A stretch of DNA of 64,000 nucleotides from Antilocapra americana (taxonomy: Eukaryota; Chordata; Mammalia; Artiodactyla; Antilocapridae): NCBI GenBank assembly GCA_007570785.1, contig ML664161.1, positions 43,437,643-43,501,642 of the forward strand. Direction: 5' to 3'. The translations under genes and the position numbers were made by a program. Shown here in pieces: positions 1-29,353 of this stretch. Position 1 is the stretch's first letter; each line of letters begins with the position of its first letter. The notes below the pieces were generated by a model. It did no database searches, was not told the DNA's origin, and saw only the letters and a list, made by a program, of their open reading frames with translations.

Positions 1-204
1 CTCACTGAACCCCTAAATTCACCTGATGTTCTAGGAAATAAAAAATAGGAAGAAAACATTTTCGTGATGCATGATCTTCCCCTATTTGATTTCTATGAAT
101 CTCAGCAACATGTTAATGCCAGCCAACTTCACCCAGAGCCTTTGAACTCTCTGTGAATTGTCCACAGACTCTTTAGGCTTCTTCCCTACCTGTTGAAAAT
201 GTGG

Positions 205-532
205 TTCAGTTCAGTTCAGTTGCTCAGTCGTGTCCCACTCTTTGCGACCCCATGGACTGCAGCACGCCAGGCCTCCCTGTCCATCACCAACTCCTGGAGT
301 TTATGCCCAAACTCACGTCCATTGAGTTGGTGATGCCATCCAACCATCTCATCCTCTGTCGTCCTGTTCACCTCCTGTCTTCAATCTTTCCCAGCATCAG
401 GGTCTTTTCAAATGAGTCAGTTCTTTGCATCAGGTGGCCAAAGTATTAGACTTTCAGCTTCAGCATCAGTCCTTCCAATGAATATTCAGACCTGATTTCC
501 TTTAGGATGGACTAGTTGGATCTCCTTGCTGG
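205..532 (-). repeat. BovB LINE 3' fragment
   Basis: TTCAGTTCAGTTGCTCAGTC followed by the reverse complement of the BovB ORF end. The 201-449 open frame is just antisense BovB. Confidence 0.9.
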
Positions 533-686
533 TTTATATATCTATAGTAAATGGCACATAGATTATTCATATGAAACTTAACAGTTTATGAAGTTTTTCC
601 TTCATATACTTTAACCATCCCTACAATTGCCTTATGAAACATTAGTACACTTATTTATAGAAACAAAATTTAGAAATGTGTCCTCA

Positions 687-893
687 CATTGAAACATGTT
701 AATTACCATATGTGAAATCAATCGCCAGCCCAGTGTTGATGCTCGGGGCTGGTGCACCAGGATGTGAGGGAGTCGGGAGGGGGGAGGGAGGGGGGTTCTG
801 GAGGGGGAGCATGTGTAGATCCATGGCCGTTTCATGTTACTGTATGGCAAAACCAACACAATAAAGTAAAGAAAATTTAAAAAAGGAAAGAAA
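687..893 (+). repeat. 5'-truncated L1 3' end with perfect 15-nt target-site duplications
   Basis: L1 3' UTR sequence ends in ATGGCAAAACCAACACAATA and an A-rich tail. It is flanked by AGAAATGTGTCCTCA at 672-686 and 894-908, identical copies. A G-rich tract lies at about 765-805. Confidence 0.9.
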
Positions 894-1021
894 AGAAATG
901 TGTCCTCAATATAAAACAATTAATAAACTAGTACTTGAAATCAAGCTTTCAGAAATCCAATGATATATATATATACCATACCAGTGTTTCTAAAACAAGT
1001 AAAGTGTATACACTTACAAAG

Positions 1022-1440
1022 GGAAAAACGTTAAGTCAGAAAGAGAAAAACAAATATTCATATTAGCGCATATATATGGAATCTAGAAAAGTGATATTGA
1101 TGAAACTATTTGCAGGGAAGGAATGGAGATGCAGATATAGAGAACAGACCTATGGACACAATGGGAGAAGGAGAGAGTGGGATAAATGTAGAAAGTAGCA
1201 TCAACATTTATACACTACTATGGGTAAAATAGCTGGTGAGAAGTTGCTATATAACACAAGGAGCCCAGCCTGGAGCTCTGTGATGACCTAGAGGGGTGGG
1301 AAGGGGGAGGAGAGAAAAGCTCAAGAGGGAGGTGACATAGTATAATTATGGCTGAACTGCACTGTTATACAGCAGAAAGCAACACAACATTGTAAAGCAA
1401 TTTTCTCGCCAATTAAACAATTTTTTTTTAAAAAAGGAAA
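1022..1440 (+). repeat. L1 3' UTR fragment
   Basis: Contains the ruminant L1 wording: GTCAGAAAGAGAAA, GGAATCTAGAAA, ACACTACTATGGGTAAAATA, and the tail CAGCAGAAAGCAACACAACA with an A/T-rich end. Confidence 0.85.
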
Positions 1441-1700
1441 AGGTACTTCTCACACAGCAACTCTACTGCAATAATTAATTAATTAATTAAAAATAAACTT
1501 ACTAATTCATTTTTTATAAGTACTTCTCATAGACCCCTCCCCATGGGGAGAGTCTGATTATTTTTGTTCTAATGTCTATTAATACATTAATCAATAATTA
1601 ATGGAATGCATTTTTATTAAACTCTCTCTTAAATATTCTCAAACATAAAACCAGGTAAATTTTTTATGCTTATGTCTCTTATAGAATTATAAAACTAAAA

Positions 1701-2030
1701 TATGAACATATTTACAAAACAGAAATAAATCCACAGACATAAAAAACAAAGTTATAGTACCAAAGAGGAAGCAGAGAAGGTATAGATTAGGAGTTGGGGA
1801 TTAACATATACACACTACTATATATAAAATAGATAATCAATAAGGACCTACTGTATAACACAGGAATTATACTTAACATTTTGTAATAATCTGTAAGGAA
1901 AAAGAATATATATATGTGTGTGTGTATATACACACATATACATGTATAACTGAATCACTTTGCTGTAGCCCTGAAATGAACACAGTATTGTAAATCAACG
2001 ATACTGTAATTTAAAAAAAAACTAAAATTA
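1701..2030 (+). repeat. L1 3' UTR fragment
   Basis: The same L1 3' UTR block as at 1.0-1.4 kb but older: CACACTACTATATATAAAAT, CACTTTGCTGTA and a degenerate A tail. A TATATGTGTG simple repeat lies at about 1906-1945. Confidence 0.8.
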
Positions 2031-3195
2031 AAATAAGTACAGATAAACAACATGAATGTAACAGGTTGGACGATACTTTGCTGGCTTGAAGTTGCTGCTC
2101 ACAAAGGGAGGTACACTGCCTGCCCTGTCTGGATGCAGCAGCCCTACATGACGGTGTGCAAAGTGAGGACAACTCTTCCATCACTTTCCTAGTATTTCAA
2201 CTACTGCAAACTCTTCCACTGCTTTACCCTCCTGGAACATGCTAATCTGTTCTGAATTAAGTTCCCATGTCCTGAAATCAACTTAATTAGAAACACAAAT
2301 ATGAAGACTGAAGACAACAACAATACCCTATTATGAGAAGATCATCAATATCCAAGATACAATTGCCTTTGCTAAACACACACTTCACTTAACACAAAAG
2401 CTGTAAATATTTACCAAGAGCTTGCAGGCCGCAAGAATATATCTGCAACTTCTTAGCATTCTTTAAATCCTAACAAGATTTGATGCCCCACCAGGGACCT
2501 CTATGGCATCATAATAAGCAATGCCTAGCACAATAATAACATTAATCAGCATTTTACAGCCTACAAAAAACTCACCCACATTATCTTACTTCATCTCTCC
2601 AAGAACCTTATAAGGTAGATATTATTACTACCATTTGTACTTGACAACATTCTGATATGAAGTCAAGATGACTGTAGTCCAGGGAAAGTCCTGTGATGCA
2701 AGTCTATCCCTGCATAACACCTGTGAATTGCAAACTTCTTTCTAGTTCTTGCCCTGTTTACAGGAGCCACTTAGCTACCTCAGATACCTATGGGGAATTG
2801 TGTGAAATAAGGAAATGCATAGCTTGCGTTTGGTACCATGCTTGTCTTGATCCAAGGAAGGACAGAAGAGAACAGAAGACCTCCACATTTCTTCCTGTTG
2901 ATAGATAGCCCTTTCAAGTGCATAATATCTGAAGATCTATCCAATGGCTGATAGATACAACTGTCTGTATTTTCTCCATACCCAAGGCAATTACTAGAAT
3001 TGTGGTATCTAATATGCTAGGCACCAGTCACATGTTGCTATTTACATTAAGTTTATCAAAATTTTAAAAATTTAACATTAACACCCTTAATCACATTAGC
3101 CACATTTCATGTGCTGATGGAAATCATGACTACTTATGGCTATTGGCTGCCATATTGGAGAGCACAGATATAGAAGATTTCCATCATTATAGAAA
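2031..3195. other. No gene recognised; MIR-like fragment near 2555-2650
   Basis: Mostly unique AT-rich sequence. TTATCTTACTTCATCTCTCC at 2580-2600 resembles the MIR core. The open frame at 2693-2908 matches nothing known to me. Confidence 0.4.
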
Positions 3196-3199
3196 GCCT

Positions 3200-3406
3200 T
3201 ATTGGATGGCTCTGACTGTAAAGAATCCACCTGCAATGCAGGCGTCCTGGGTTCAATCCCTAGGTTCAGAAGATCATTTGGAGGAGGGCACAGCAACACA
3301 CTCCAGTATTTTTGCTTGGAGAATCCCCATGGACAGAGGAGCCTGCTGGGCTACAGTCCACGGGGTCACAAAGAATGAAACACAACTGAGCGACTAAGCA
3401 CAGCAC
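3200..3406 (+). repeat. Bov-tA SINE
   Basis: tRNA-Glu-derived head with CTGTAAAGAATCCACCTGC, the internal CACTCCAGTATT block, and the tail ACAACTGAGCGACTAAGCAC. Confidence 0.9.
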
Positions 3407-3449
3407 CCAGTCCTAGACTCTAACTTATGCAAACATTCTCCCAAAGTGT

Positions 3450-3651
3450 GTTTGTTAGTTGCTTAGTTGTATCCGACTCTTTACAACCCCATAGACTATA
3501 GCCTGCCAGGCTCCTCTGTCCATGGAATTTTCCAGGTGAGAGTACAAGTAACAATTCCCTTCTCTAGAGGATCTCCCCAATCCTGGGATTGAATCTAGGT
3601 CTCCAGTATTGCAGGCAGATTCTCTACCATCTGAGCCACCAGGGAAACTCC
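3450..3651 (-). repeat. Bov-tA SINE
   Basis: Reverse complement of the Bov-tA consensus, from GTTAGTTGCTTAGTTG to CTGAGCCACCAGGGAAAC. With the preceding copy it forms an inverted pair 45 bases apart. Confidence 0.9.
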
Positions 3652-5277
3652 AAATATCAAAGAATATAATTCTGACTTCCAGAAAAGTCACTCTTTTACA
3701 CACATAATGCTCTCCTAGTTCTCTGGGAAGGTGTGCTTAGGAGTGCATGTGGGAGTTGACTGCAAGGTTGCAGGACTAGAAAGAACCAGAAAACTAAACA
3801 AAAGCTGCTGACTCCCTCCCTTTGTGGGGGTTGAGCCCACCAGAACCCTGCCATTCTTGTGCAGCACACACAGCCACCCTCCCTGTCCAGCTGAGAAGGA
3901 ACAAGTCAGGAGATAAAATTGCATGGGAAGTTTCTGTCCACTCGTGAAGATCATCTGCCTCAAAGATCCATGACTCATAGTTTCTCTTACATGTTCAGTG
4001 TAATTCATTGGGTTACAGATCAGACTATATGCCCAGCCTTAGAGTGTGGCGTGATAAGGGTGTAAATGTACTTTTCTTCAAACTCACATTTGTTGATTCA
4101 TTTATTCTCCCTTCCCCCTCTCAGGACTCTAAGAGGGGATCCAGGAGCTCTTAGGAGCTCTTCTCATCTACACTTAGTGGTCCCCCGCCTCAATCTCTCT
4201 TGTGATCTTTTCCCATATTTCTCAAAGACACAATAAGAGAGAAAACCTTCCTCAGGCCCTATTTTGAATGACAGAGAGAGAGACAGAGCCTACCAGTCAG
4301 AGATAGACACCCATCTTAGGTACCACCTTGACTGGGATTTAAAATCTATGGTTTCACAGTCCAACACAAATATAATGGGAGCTACAGAAGCAATTTTAGA
4401 TTTTCCAGTAGCCACATTAAGAAAGTAAAAAGAAACAGGTGAAATACATTTTAATAATATATTTTATTTAACACAATATCTACTAAATATTATAATTTGA
4501 ACATGTAACCAATATTTTTCAGTTAATCACGTGACCATTTACATTTCTATTATTCACACGGTTTTCACAGTCTGGTGTGTATTTTCTACTTCTAACACAG
4601 TCCAGCTCAACAGGACTAACCACATGCCATATAAGAGCCACACATGGAGAGCGGCTGCTGTACTGGTCAGGCATGTATCCAGGTATATGGCTTTTAGAGG
4701 ACCATCTTCTCGGTTCTCCAAAGAAAGTCTGCTTCAGTGAATTCCACTTTCAGGTTAATTTTTTGTCTAATTCAATCTCATTTTAATAACCTGACCTATT
4801 TGCAACATCTGTGGGCCCCTTTGTATTTTTAGTACCATCCAAATTACATTTGGATATGTTTCCCTATCTAACCATGTTAAATAACTACCATAGGCATATT
4901 AAATAGCATGCAACTCTCGGTCCAGCCCCAACCAAATTTGCATCTTCTTCAAATCAAAGTACCACTCCGTTTTTGTCATTATATGTTAGTTCATTTGTGA
5001 ATTGTGAATTGTCTTCTACTCCCAACCAATCTGCACTAGCCTTGCAAGAAAGAAATTGTGAACTGCCATGGCAAAAAGCAGCATTTTTACAGGTATCTAT
5101 CTCTCTTCCAAAGGACTTGGCACACTGGACATATTTCAGTTCATTGCTCCTGACTACATACCTGTTTGATACAGAAGTGAGAAAAATCACAATCCAAGGA
5201 GGAGTAGGAATTGAACTGTCTTCTTCCCTCCCTCAACAGCCTGATTCTGAGGGAGCAGGGCAACGCTCTATTTTAAA
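3652..5277. other. TIGIT 3' flank; no gene recognised
   Basis: Unique sequence with scattered old-repeat texture. AATAAA signals on the minus strand at 4478-4473 and 4106-4101 could serve a long TIGIT 3' UTR. Open frames at 4531-5293 are short, overlap on both strands and show no known domain. Confidence 0.4.
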
Positions 5278-5285
5278 AGTGAAAA

Positions 5286-5422
5286 GAAAGTGAAAGTGAA
5301 GTCCCTCAGTCTCTTTGCCACCCCATGGACCGTGGCCTCTCAGGCTCCTCCGTCCATGGGATTTTCCAGGCAAGAGAACTGGAGTGGGGTGCCATTTCCT
5401 TCTCCAGGGGATCTTCTGGCAA
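5286..5422 (-). repeat. Truncated Bov-tA SINE
   Basis: GTGAAAGTGAAGTCCCTCAG tail and CCATGGGATTTTCCAGGCAA; the 5' (tRNA) part is missing. Confidence 0.85.
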
Positions 5423-5999
5423 AGGACAGTCTTGCTTCACATTTTCTCTCAGTTCCTATGCCCATGAAAAAAAATCAGTCTCCTGTAAATCCAACCTCCC
5501 TCATTTTTCTAACAGAGGTGGTGGGAGGATAAAGCCTGAATGCCAGCTGAACAGAAATGAGCCACTCTGATGCCATTCCAACCCCAGCACAAAGGTAAGG
5601 GCATGACTGTAAGGGTTCCAGGCAGCTAGTTTGAGGTGCTATTTTTTTAAAAAACTGCTATCATCCTCTTGTTTTTCCAGGAAGAGTCTCTATTTTAAAA
5701 ATTAAGATTTTCTCTTTGGTGGGAAACAGATTCTTTCTTCAAAGACTCAGTGGTAGATTGATAGAGAAGAAGTAGCTCACAGTCCAAGGATCAAACTATA
5801 GCTCCGGCAGTGGACTTACACCATTTCTGTGGGCTTCCCCAGCACATGTGGCTGGAAGAGCCTAGAGTTCTCTGTATTCGGCCATCACTGGCCTCTGAGT
5901 ACATCCACCAAAAGGAGATTTGAATAGTCTGCCCAGAATATAAACTCGGAAGTCTTGCTTGCTCCCGTGGTGCCAGGGTCTTCTATGTGGGACTTTTAC

Positions 6000-6281
6000 C
6001 TCACAACTTTCCTATCTATGACTTCTCTAGACAAAACTCCTACTCTCCCCACCCAGCCTCACTGTTCCCAACATCCTCCCAAGCCACTTACCCACAGAAA
6101 AGCTTATCCTGACCATCTCACCCTGAACTGACATCTCCCAAAGGCCTGGGTCTTAGACCCTTATCTCCTCACTGCCTTTTAATGTAAATGTTGTCTCCCC
6201 ACTTAACTGTGAGCTCTTACAGGGCTAGGACTCTGAAAGAGTCTGCATTTAGTCATCCTCCAATCTCAGCACAGAAGCAGG
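6000..6281 (+). repeat. L2 LINE 3' fragment
   Basis: ACTGTGAGCTCTTACAGGGC followed by GACTCTG and CAATCTCAGCACA follows the L2 3' consensus. Confidence 0.6.
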
Positions 6282-6505
6282 TGCATGCATGCTAAGCCAC
6301 TCAGACATATTCAATTCTTTGGGACCCTATGGACTGTAGTGTGCCAGGCTCCTCTGTCCCTGGGGATTCTCCAGGCAAGAACACTGGAGTGTGTTGCCAA
6401 GCCCTCCTCCAGGGCATCTTCCCAACCCAGGGATCGAACCTGCATCTTTTACATCTCTTGTATTGGCAGGTGAGTTCTTTACCATTAGCAACACCTTGGA
6501 AGCCC
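6282..6505 (-). repeat. Bov-tA SINE in TIGIT 3' UTR/flank
   Basis: Antisense Bov-tA from GCTAAGCCACTCAGAC to CACCTTGGAAGCCC. It accounts for the open frames at 6285-6520. It is in transcript-sense orientation relative to TIGIT. Confidence 0.88.
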
Positions 6506-6857
6506 AATAGAAGCTGGTAGCACGCCTTATTCCTAAAATGCCTCCAGTGTGTGAAGGCTGATGAAAACTACAGTGACGAATGAAATGAGGTGTCTCCACA
6601 GTCACCCCACCACAATCACCCACCACAAAGCCCTGTAGCCCTAAGCACTGCCCAGTGCTTTCAGGCGGGATGCAGATCTCAGCCACAGGATCTGCTCCCA
6701 CTTCCAGATTCAAAACCAGGTCAGGTCTTTGTTTGGTTTTCTAACTTTGCATTTGTAATCAAATGCAAGCTCATCACCAGGTCTGCACCATGGAACTGGA
6801 GGGACTGGGGGAGGAAACGTAGACACAGAGGAGGAGACATGCATTCACTCGACAGAA

Positions 6858-6896
6858 CACACACGCACACACATGTACACACACACATGCACACAG
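6858..6896 (+). repeat. (AC)n microsatellite just downstream of the TIGIT stop codon
   Basis: Imperfect ACACACGCACACACATGTAC-type repeat, about 80 bases downstream of the TIGIT stop in transcript sense, so probably within the 3' UTR. Confidence 0.8.
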
Positions 6897-6974
6897 AGCC
6901 ATGACGTGCAGATGCCAATACGTCCATCTGTGACAACAAAGGCCAGACTGGGTCTGCCGGAGGATGCCCGGGGT

Positions 6975-23963
<16,989 letters not shown>

Positions 23964-24300
23964 ACTTCTGCCCGGGGGGCTGACAGGAAGCAGCTGTGGC
24001 CCCTTCTGCCACCGAAACTGGCTGACTGCTGATGGCAGGGTGAAACTGAGCCTCTGAGGAGAGAGGGTCTCGGAAAAACCAAGTTCAGCAAAAACAATGT
24101 CAAAGACAGATAGAGCTCACAACAAGAGCACGAACTGCACTGGGCAAGCCACAAGAAAAACCATGAAGGAAACACTTTAAAAATAAACAAAAGTGTGGTT
24201 AGAGGTACACTGGTCTTTGGATTACTATTAGTCAGCCTATAGTTTTCAAGTTCTGTCTCAACGTACTTTTTTAAAAAATCAGCCTTTATCTAACAAGCTC
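23964..24300 (-). promoter_or_regulatory. TIGIT 5' UTR / promoter-proximal region (boundaries unknown)
   Basis: This is the sequence directly upstream of the TIGIT start codon on the minus strand. It should contain the short 5' UTR and the core promoter. I see no CpG island and no convincing TATA box at a fixed distance, in keeping with a tissue-restricted lymphoid gene. The assignment is by position only; no transcription-factor site is claimed. Confidence 0.35.
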
Positions 24301-25764
24301 AAAAGCATCTGTGTACTGCCCAAGATCCTGGGGAACCTGTCCCTGATGGGGTTCACTGGGCTGCCCCGACTTCTTCTCACTAAAGAGTGTGCAATGAGAA
24401 GAGAAACTTAAGTTTGTGCACTTAAAGGCCAGGAACTGCACTTGAAATCTAATGATCGTGGGAACAAGAAGCATTTACTTCAGACACAAGACGGAAGTCT
24501 TGACCAAACAGAGCAGCTTTCCCCTGAGAGAGGGAAAGAACTAAGATTCCCTTTCCTTGAATCTTACTTCTTCAATCTTATTAATTTGGACTGAGATGTT
24601 GTTGAATTCGGGCTTAGTCTCTCTGCCCCAGTAGAATTAGAGGAGACCAGAAGAGTAAGTTTTCTCATGAATGGTGACCCCACAACCACTGGGGATGCAG
24701 AGGTGAGCCCCAGTTGCCTGACCTTGGATTGGGATTGGCTGACACTTTCCTGGAGCTCCCAGCTCATCATCAAGCCTTGCTGTTGCCTTACCCTTCCTTC
24801 CTGCTTCCCTCCCCACCCAAGGGTAAAAGTTCATTCATGTGAAAGTCCCTGAGTGCCTGTGAAGCACTAGGCTCAAGACTAGGCTCTAGAGATATGAGGG
24901 TGAATAATCACAGCCCCCCTGCTCTCAGACAGTCCACAGTCAAAGCTTGCTCTCTGGTGAAGCCACGCTCTGGGGAGAGGAGGTAGGGGGTACCCATTCA
25001 CCAGCCTTTGGGCTGCCTTGGACATGCCCCATGGTACATGTCCTAAAAGTCTGCTGTTCTTCCAGGGGGAACATTGGAAGCCTGATGCTCTTCCCCTCGT
25101 TCCAGCCTGCACCCTGAGCATCCCACACTTCCCAGACTGCTGTCCTCCTCTCCTGCAGGACGCCCCATCTCAAACCAGTTTCCTCCCCTCCCTGGGTACT
25201 GCCTACTCCCAAGTCTACCCCATGACCCATGTACAACATACACCTCACCCCCGACCCCAGCCTCTTAGACAGCACATGCCTCACCAACTACTCTCTGCTC
25301 ACCCCAATTCAACCTGTCCTTCAAGGCTCACATCAACACATCTCTTCCACTGCCTCTCCACAGTTACAGAGCTGCAGCTGTAGAAGCTAAGAGACCTAAC
25401 ATAGGTGCAGAGGTTGAACCAGTGGGGCATTTCCAAAACTGGTTGCCAAGGCAGAAGAGCCAAGGGTGGGAGAGCAACGAGCAGCTGATGGGAATAAAGC
25501 AAAGAGAGAAGTGGACTCTGGCATTTCGGCTATAAAAAACTTAGATTGCTTCTACAGTGGGGGTTGGTAGAAGCCACAGAGGCAGGACCTGTCTTATATA
25601 CAGCTGGCCTTCTGAAACTATGAGTTCAGCATGTGCAGATTCAACCAAGCACAGATAGGAAATATTTTTAAAAATTCCAGAAAGTTCCTAAAAGCAAAAC
25701 TTGAACTTGCCTTGCACTGGCAACTATTTGCATAGCATTTACATTGTATCTATTACTAGTCACA
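24301..25764. other. TIGIT 5' intergenic flank; L2-like fragment near 25040-25400
   Basis: No gene recognised. The plus-strand frame at 25018-25383 is pyrimidine/Pro-rich; CTTCAAGGCTCACATCAACA near 25320 resembles L2. Overlapping open frames on both strands argue for compositional bias rather than coding. Confidence 0.4.
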
Positions 25765-25993
25765 TAGTGTGCTTGCGTGCCAAGTCACTTCAGTCCTGTC
25801 TGACTCTTTTCGACCCTATGGACCGTAGCTCACCAGGCTCCTCTGTCCATGGGATTTTTCAGGCAAGAATACTAGGTTGCCATGCCTTCCTCCAGGGGAT
25901 TGCCCTGACTCAGGGAGAGAAACTGTGTCTGTCTCTTGTGTCTCCTGCATTGGTAGGCAGGTTCCTTACTGCTAGCGCCACGTGGGAAGCCCC
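25765..25993 (-). repeat. Bov-tA SINE
   Basis: GTGCCAAGTCACTTCAGTCC to CCACGTGGGAAGCCC. Confidence 0.9.
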
Positions 25994-26339
25994 GTTTACA
26001 TAGCATTTGCATGCTGTTAGGTATTATAAGTAATCTAGAAATGGTGTAAATTATATGGGAGGCTGTGCCTAGACTGTATGCAAATACTATGCCACTTTAT
26101 GTAAGAGACTTGAGCACCTGTGTGGTTCCTGGAACTAACAACCCCCATGGATACTGAAAAATGACTATACAATGAGAAATCCAAAGAAACTTAGACTGGG
26201 TTAAAGAATTGTTCTTTAAACAAACAGCCCAAAGAGGAACACAGGCAATTCTATTCTGATCAATGGTGCTCTCCAGAGACATTTGAAGATGGTAACTAAC
26301 ACCCTATGGAATGAAAATTACCTGGGGCCAAAATTCATA

Positions 26340-26650
26340 CTGGTTTTGGTGACACTGAAATTACTCAACCTCCTTAAGCTTCAGCTTCCTCATCTGTTAA
26401 CAAAAACAGTAGTGTCTCCTCCTCACCCCCACTCATAGGGCCATTGTGAAGATTCAGTGAATCAATGCCTGGTAAGGTATTCTGCACAGTGCTGAACACA
26501 GAAGAGATCACTATATCCATGATAGTATTGCTACAAACATTCTGAGGAAGTGAAAGAAAGATCAGAGAATAGCCCTGTCTAAGTAGAGTATTTTGCCAAG
26601 AGTAAAACCCTACCTAGTCTCTGGACTACAAAGCCAGTGTTCTACAAACC
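26340..26650 (-). repeat. MIR SINE
   Basis: AGCTTCCTCATCTGTTAACA, CATAGGGCCATTGTGAAGAT and CTGCACAGTGCTGAACA follow the antisense MIR consensus. Confidence 0.65.
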
Positions 26651-26957
26651 TCTTCATTCTGGCTTAGGTATCTGATATCGATTAAAAGGATAAAATGTTA
26701 CTGCAGAAAAGTAGCCACTGTACCAGCCAAACCCTGAGAAGTCCTTGGAGGAAGGTGAATGATGGAAGAGTCTCCCCAAGGACCCTTCCAAATTCCTCTG
26801 AATCCTCTTTCTGGGACAACTCCTAGAAAAGTCATTGGCGGCAACCAGAGCTGAGCACCACGACCACAAGGATCAGGTCTGAACTAAGTTCCCCAAGCCA
26901 CCCTGAACCTCTGGGGCCCATTGGGAGTCCCTGCAGCAAAACATGAATCCCTGTGCT

Positions 26958-27032
26958 TGTGTGTGTGCTAAGTCGCTTCAGTCATGTCCGTCTCTTTGCG
27001 ACCCTATAGACTGTAGCCTGCCCAGGCTCCTA
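26958..27032 (-). repeat. Truncated Bov-tA SINE
   Basis: GCTAAGTCGCTTCAGTCATG to TGCCCAGGCTCCTAG; only the 3' third remains. Confidence 0.85.
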
Positions 27033-28335
27033 GGTGGTTAGTTGGGTGCTAACTCACATCTGCATTTAAAGCTCTAAAAGGAGCCACAGTATTTTTTCCC
27101 CCTGATTTCTGAGGTTGTGGGTTGGACAGGAATGGTTAGCCTTGAGGCAGTGGAGTGGGTGGAGGTACTGGGGAAGGGACTCCATTTGCATGTAAAAGGG
27201 GAAGAAGCCCTGGCCTGGAAAGTAAAACTCTCCCCAAGCCCTTCAAGTGCTTACACAGCCCAGCCTTCCCTTTGCCCTACAAGCCTCCCCTGAGCCCATA
27301 GCCTACTTCCCCACTCCAGTTGGAAGCCCGTGGCCTGGCAAGGGTCACAGCACTGGACCCACAGGGCTGAGAGTGGTCACACTTTCCACAAGGCCATGTC
27401 TCGTACATAGGAAGCACAGCCTGGATTTTCTCGGGGTACAGGCTCATCTCTCAGCCGTGTCTTTGAACTTCATTCTCTCCAAAGTCTTCCTTCCAGCTCA
27501 GAAGGGGTGTGGAAGCCTGTGGAATCATGACTGTCTTCTCCCCACTCTCCCCCGCCTCTTACCAAGTGCAACATCCAGCAGCTGCAGAGGCGGAGGCCTC
27601 CCCAGCCAAGTGCCCCCATTCTCTGCCTCACAGACTAGCACCTCTTGCTGTGGGCTGTACTGTGGCCGGAGGGCCTACAGAGAGCTGAGGAAGCAAGAGA
27701 CAGGAAACAGGAGATAAGGCGACACAGCCACCCCAGGTTCCCAGAAGAGCCTGCTCTGCATCCCCCTCAGCCCCACTCACCCTTTGCCACCATGAAGTCA
27801 TTTTGTTCAGCATGAAAGGAGTATCTCTGACCTCATGGTCCTTAATAATTCTGTGAGCCACGAAGTTTGTGGGTGGCAACACCTCAGAGCAAATGCAAAT
27901 AGGAGGAACTCGGGAGTGGAATTGCTGTTGTTTGTCCAAGCCCCCTTGGGTGAGGTGACCCTGAGGACCTTGCTAACAAAGGCTGCCAAGGAGATTCATG
28001 GATTATGGGAAATTCCCTTTGCCTTCCCAGCTGTGAAAATAGGACAGAGACTCCCAGGAGAGGCTGGAATGCAATCAGAAGAAAAGTCTTGGGAGGAAGC
28101 AGCTGATCTTCTGTCCTCAACCTAGGCCTTTCCGGTAGCTTCTCTCACAGCCCTCCCACCCACTGACATCACTCCCCTCCCATCCTCCCCCATCCTGGAT
28201 GTGATTTTCTTATCAGTCATTCCCTAGCCCTGTCTCCCACGGGAAAGATGTCCTCTATCCCTGGAAACTTACTTCCTACTTCCTACTACCTGCATCCCTC
28301 AGCATCCAGGACAAGGAGGATTGCAATAGAAATAC
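27033..28335. other. No gene recognised
   Basis: GC-richer intergenic stretch. The plus-strand open frame 27247-27717 (156 codons) has no recognisable domain, no repeat core and overlaps other frames; probably chance. Confidence 0.4.
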
Positions 28336-29353
28336 ATGCAAATGTGTGGTTCAAAGAACATCTCAACAGTCAAGCATCCTCACTCCACCATCAAAAGAAT
28401 GCCAGACCAAGATGGTCTCACAGGGGGACTCTAACAAACCTGTAAAGAGAAGATAATTCCAATGCTACTTAAACGATACAGACATAAAACATAAAGGAAC
28501 ACTTCCAAATTTGTTTTATGAAGTGAATTTCAAGTTATTATAAAAATGATTAAGAGTGCTCACAATAAAAGACAATCAGATCTTAATCTCTTACCAATAG
28601 TGTGGGGGAAATTCTAAATAAAATATTGGCACACAGATGCCAATAGCAAATTAAAATACATAATCACCAATTAGAGTTTATTGCAGGGTGAATAAACATG
28701 TATGTGAATCATACAAGGATGATTCAATACTAGGAAATCCTTTAATATTAATATTAAATACAAGATCTACATAGAAAAACACATGGTCATTTCCTGACAC
28801 TAAAAAGAAAATTCAATCCCTATGACTGGCTGGAAAAACAAACCAGTCAGTAAAATAAAAATTAATTTTTTCTTAACATAATCACACACACACACACCAG
28901 CTCCAGAGTCAACATCTCTTTTGAAGGGAAAATATTAGAGGTGTTCCCAAGTAAAGTCAGAAATAAGACAAGAATACTCAATATTGCCACAGCTAGTCAA
29001 CAAGTTATCAGAAGTATTAGCAAATGCAATTAAGGGAAGAAGTTAGAGGAGTAAGACTTAGAAATAAGGATATAAAACTATTTCTAGTTATGTTATCATA
29101 ACAAGAGACTCAGTGGGGGAAATATCACAAACAATAGAATTCTGTAAAATTGGCAGGATATAGAATTAATATAAATTAAAAAGTAGTCTTCCTATATACA
29201 ATCATTAACTAATTAGAAAATATTTTGGAAGAGAAATCTCACAATAACAGCAAAACTAAAATACTTAGAAATAAATTTAGTGAGAAGCATGCAAAAGCCA
29301 TACTAAAAATCTTTACTCCAATGTATCAGCTATCCAAATATATTTTTAAATGA

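Larger units (their letters stand above)
6178..6974 (-). other. TIGIT: Probable TIGIT 3' UTR, end uncertain
   Basis: This is the region immediately downstream of the TIGIT stop on the minus strand. The first variant poly(A) signal I see is ATTAAA (plus-strand TTTAAT at 6178-6183); canonical AATAAA appears only near 4478-4473 and 4106-4101. A minus-strand (transcript-sense) Bov-tA SINE and an opposite-strand L2 fragment lie inside or beside this interval. The true cleavage site cannot be decided from sequence, and a longer UTR reaching about 4.1-4.5 kb is equally possible. Confidence 0.4.

Noticed and set aside
201..449. 82-codon plus-strand open frame
   Set aside because: It is antisense BovB sequence; the same peptide wording recurs at other BovB copies at 31.8, 33.4 and 58.8 kb.
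3143..3397. 84-codon frame with WVQSLGSEDHLEEG
   Set aside because: Typical Bov-tA translation product, seen at many SINEs in this window.
27247..27717. 156-codon plus-strand frame
   Set aside because: No domain, overlapping frames on the other strand, no promoter or splice context.
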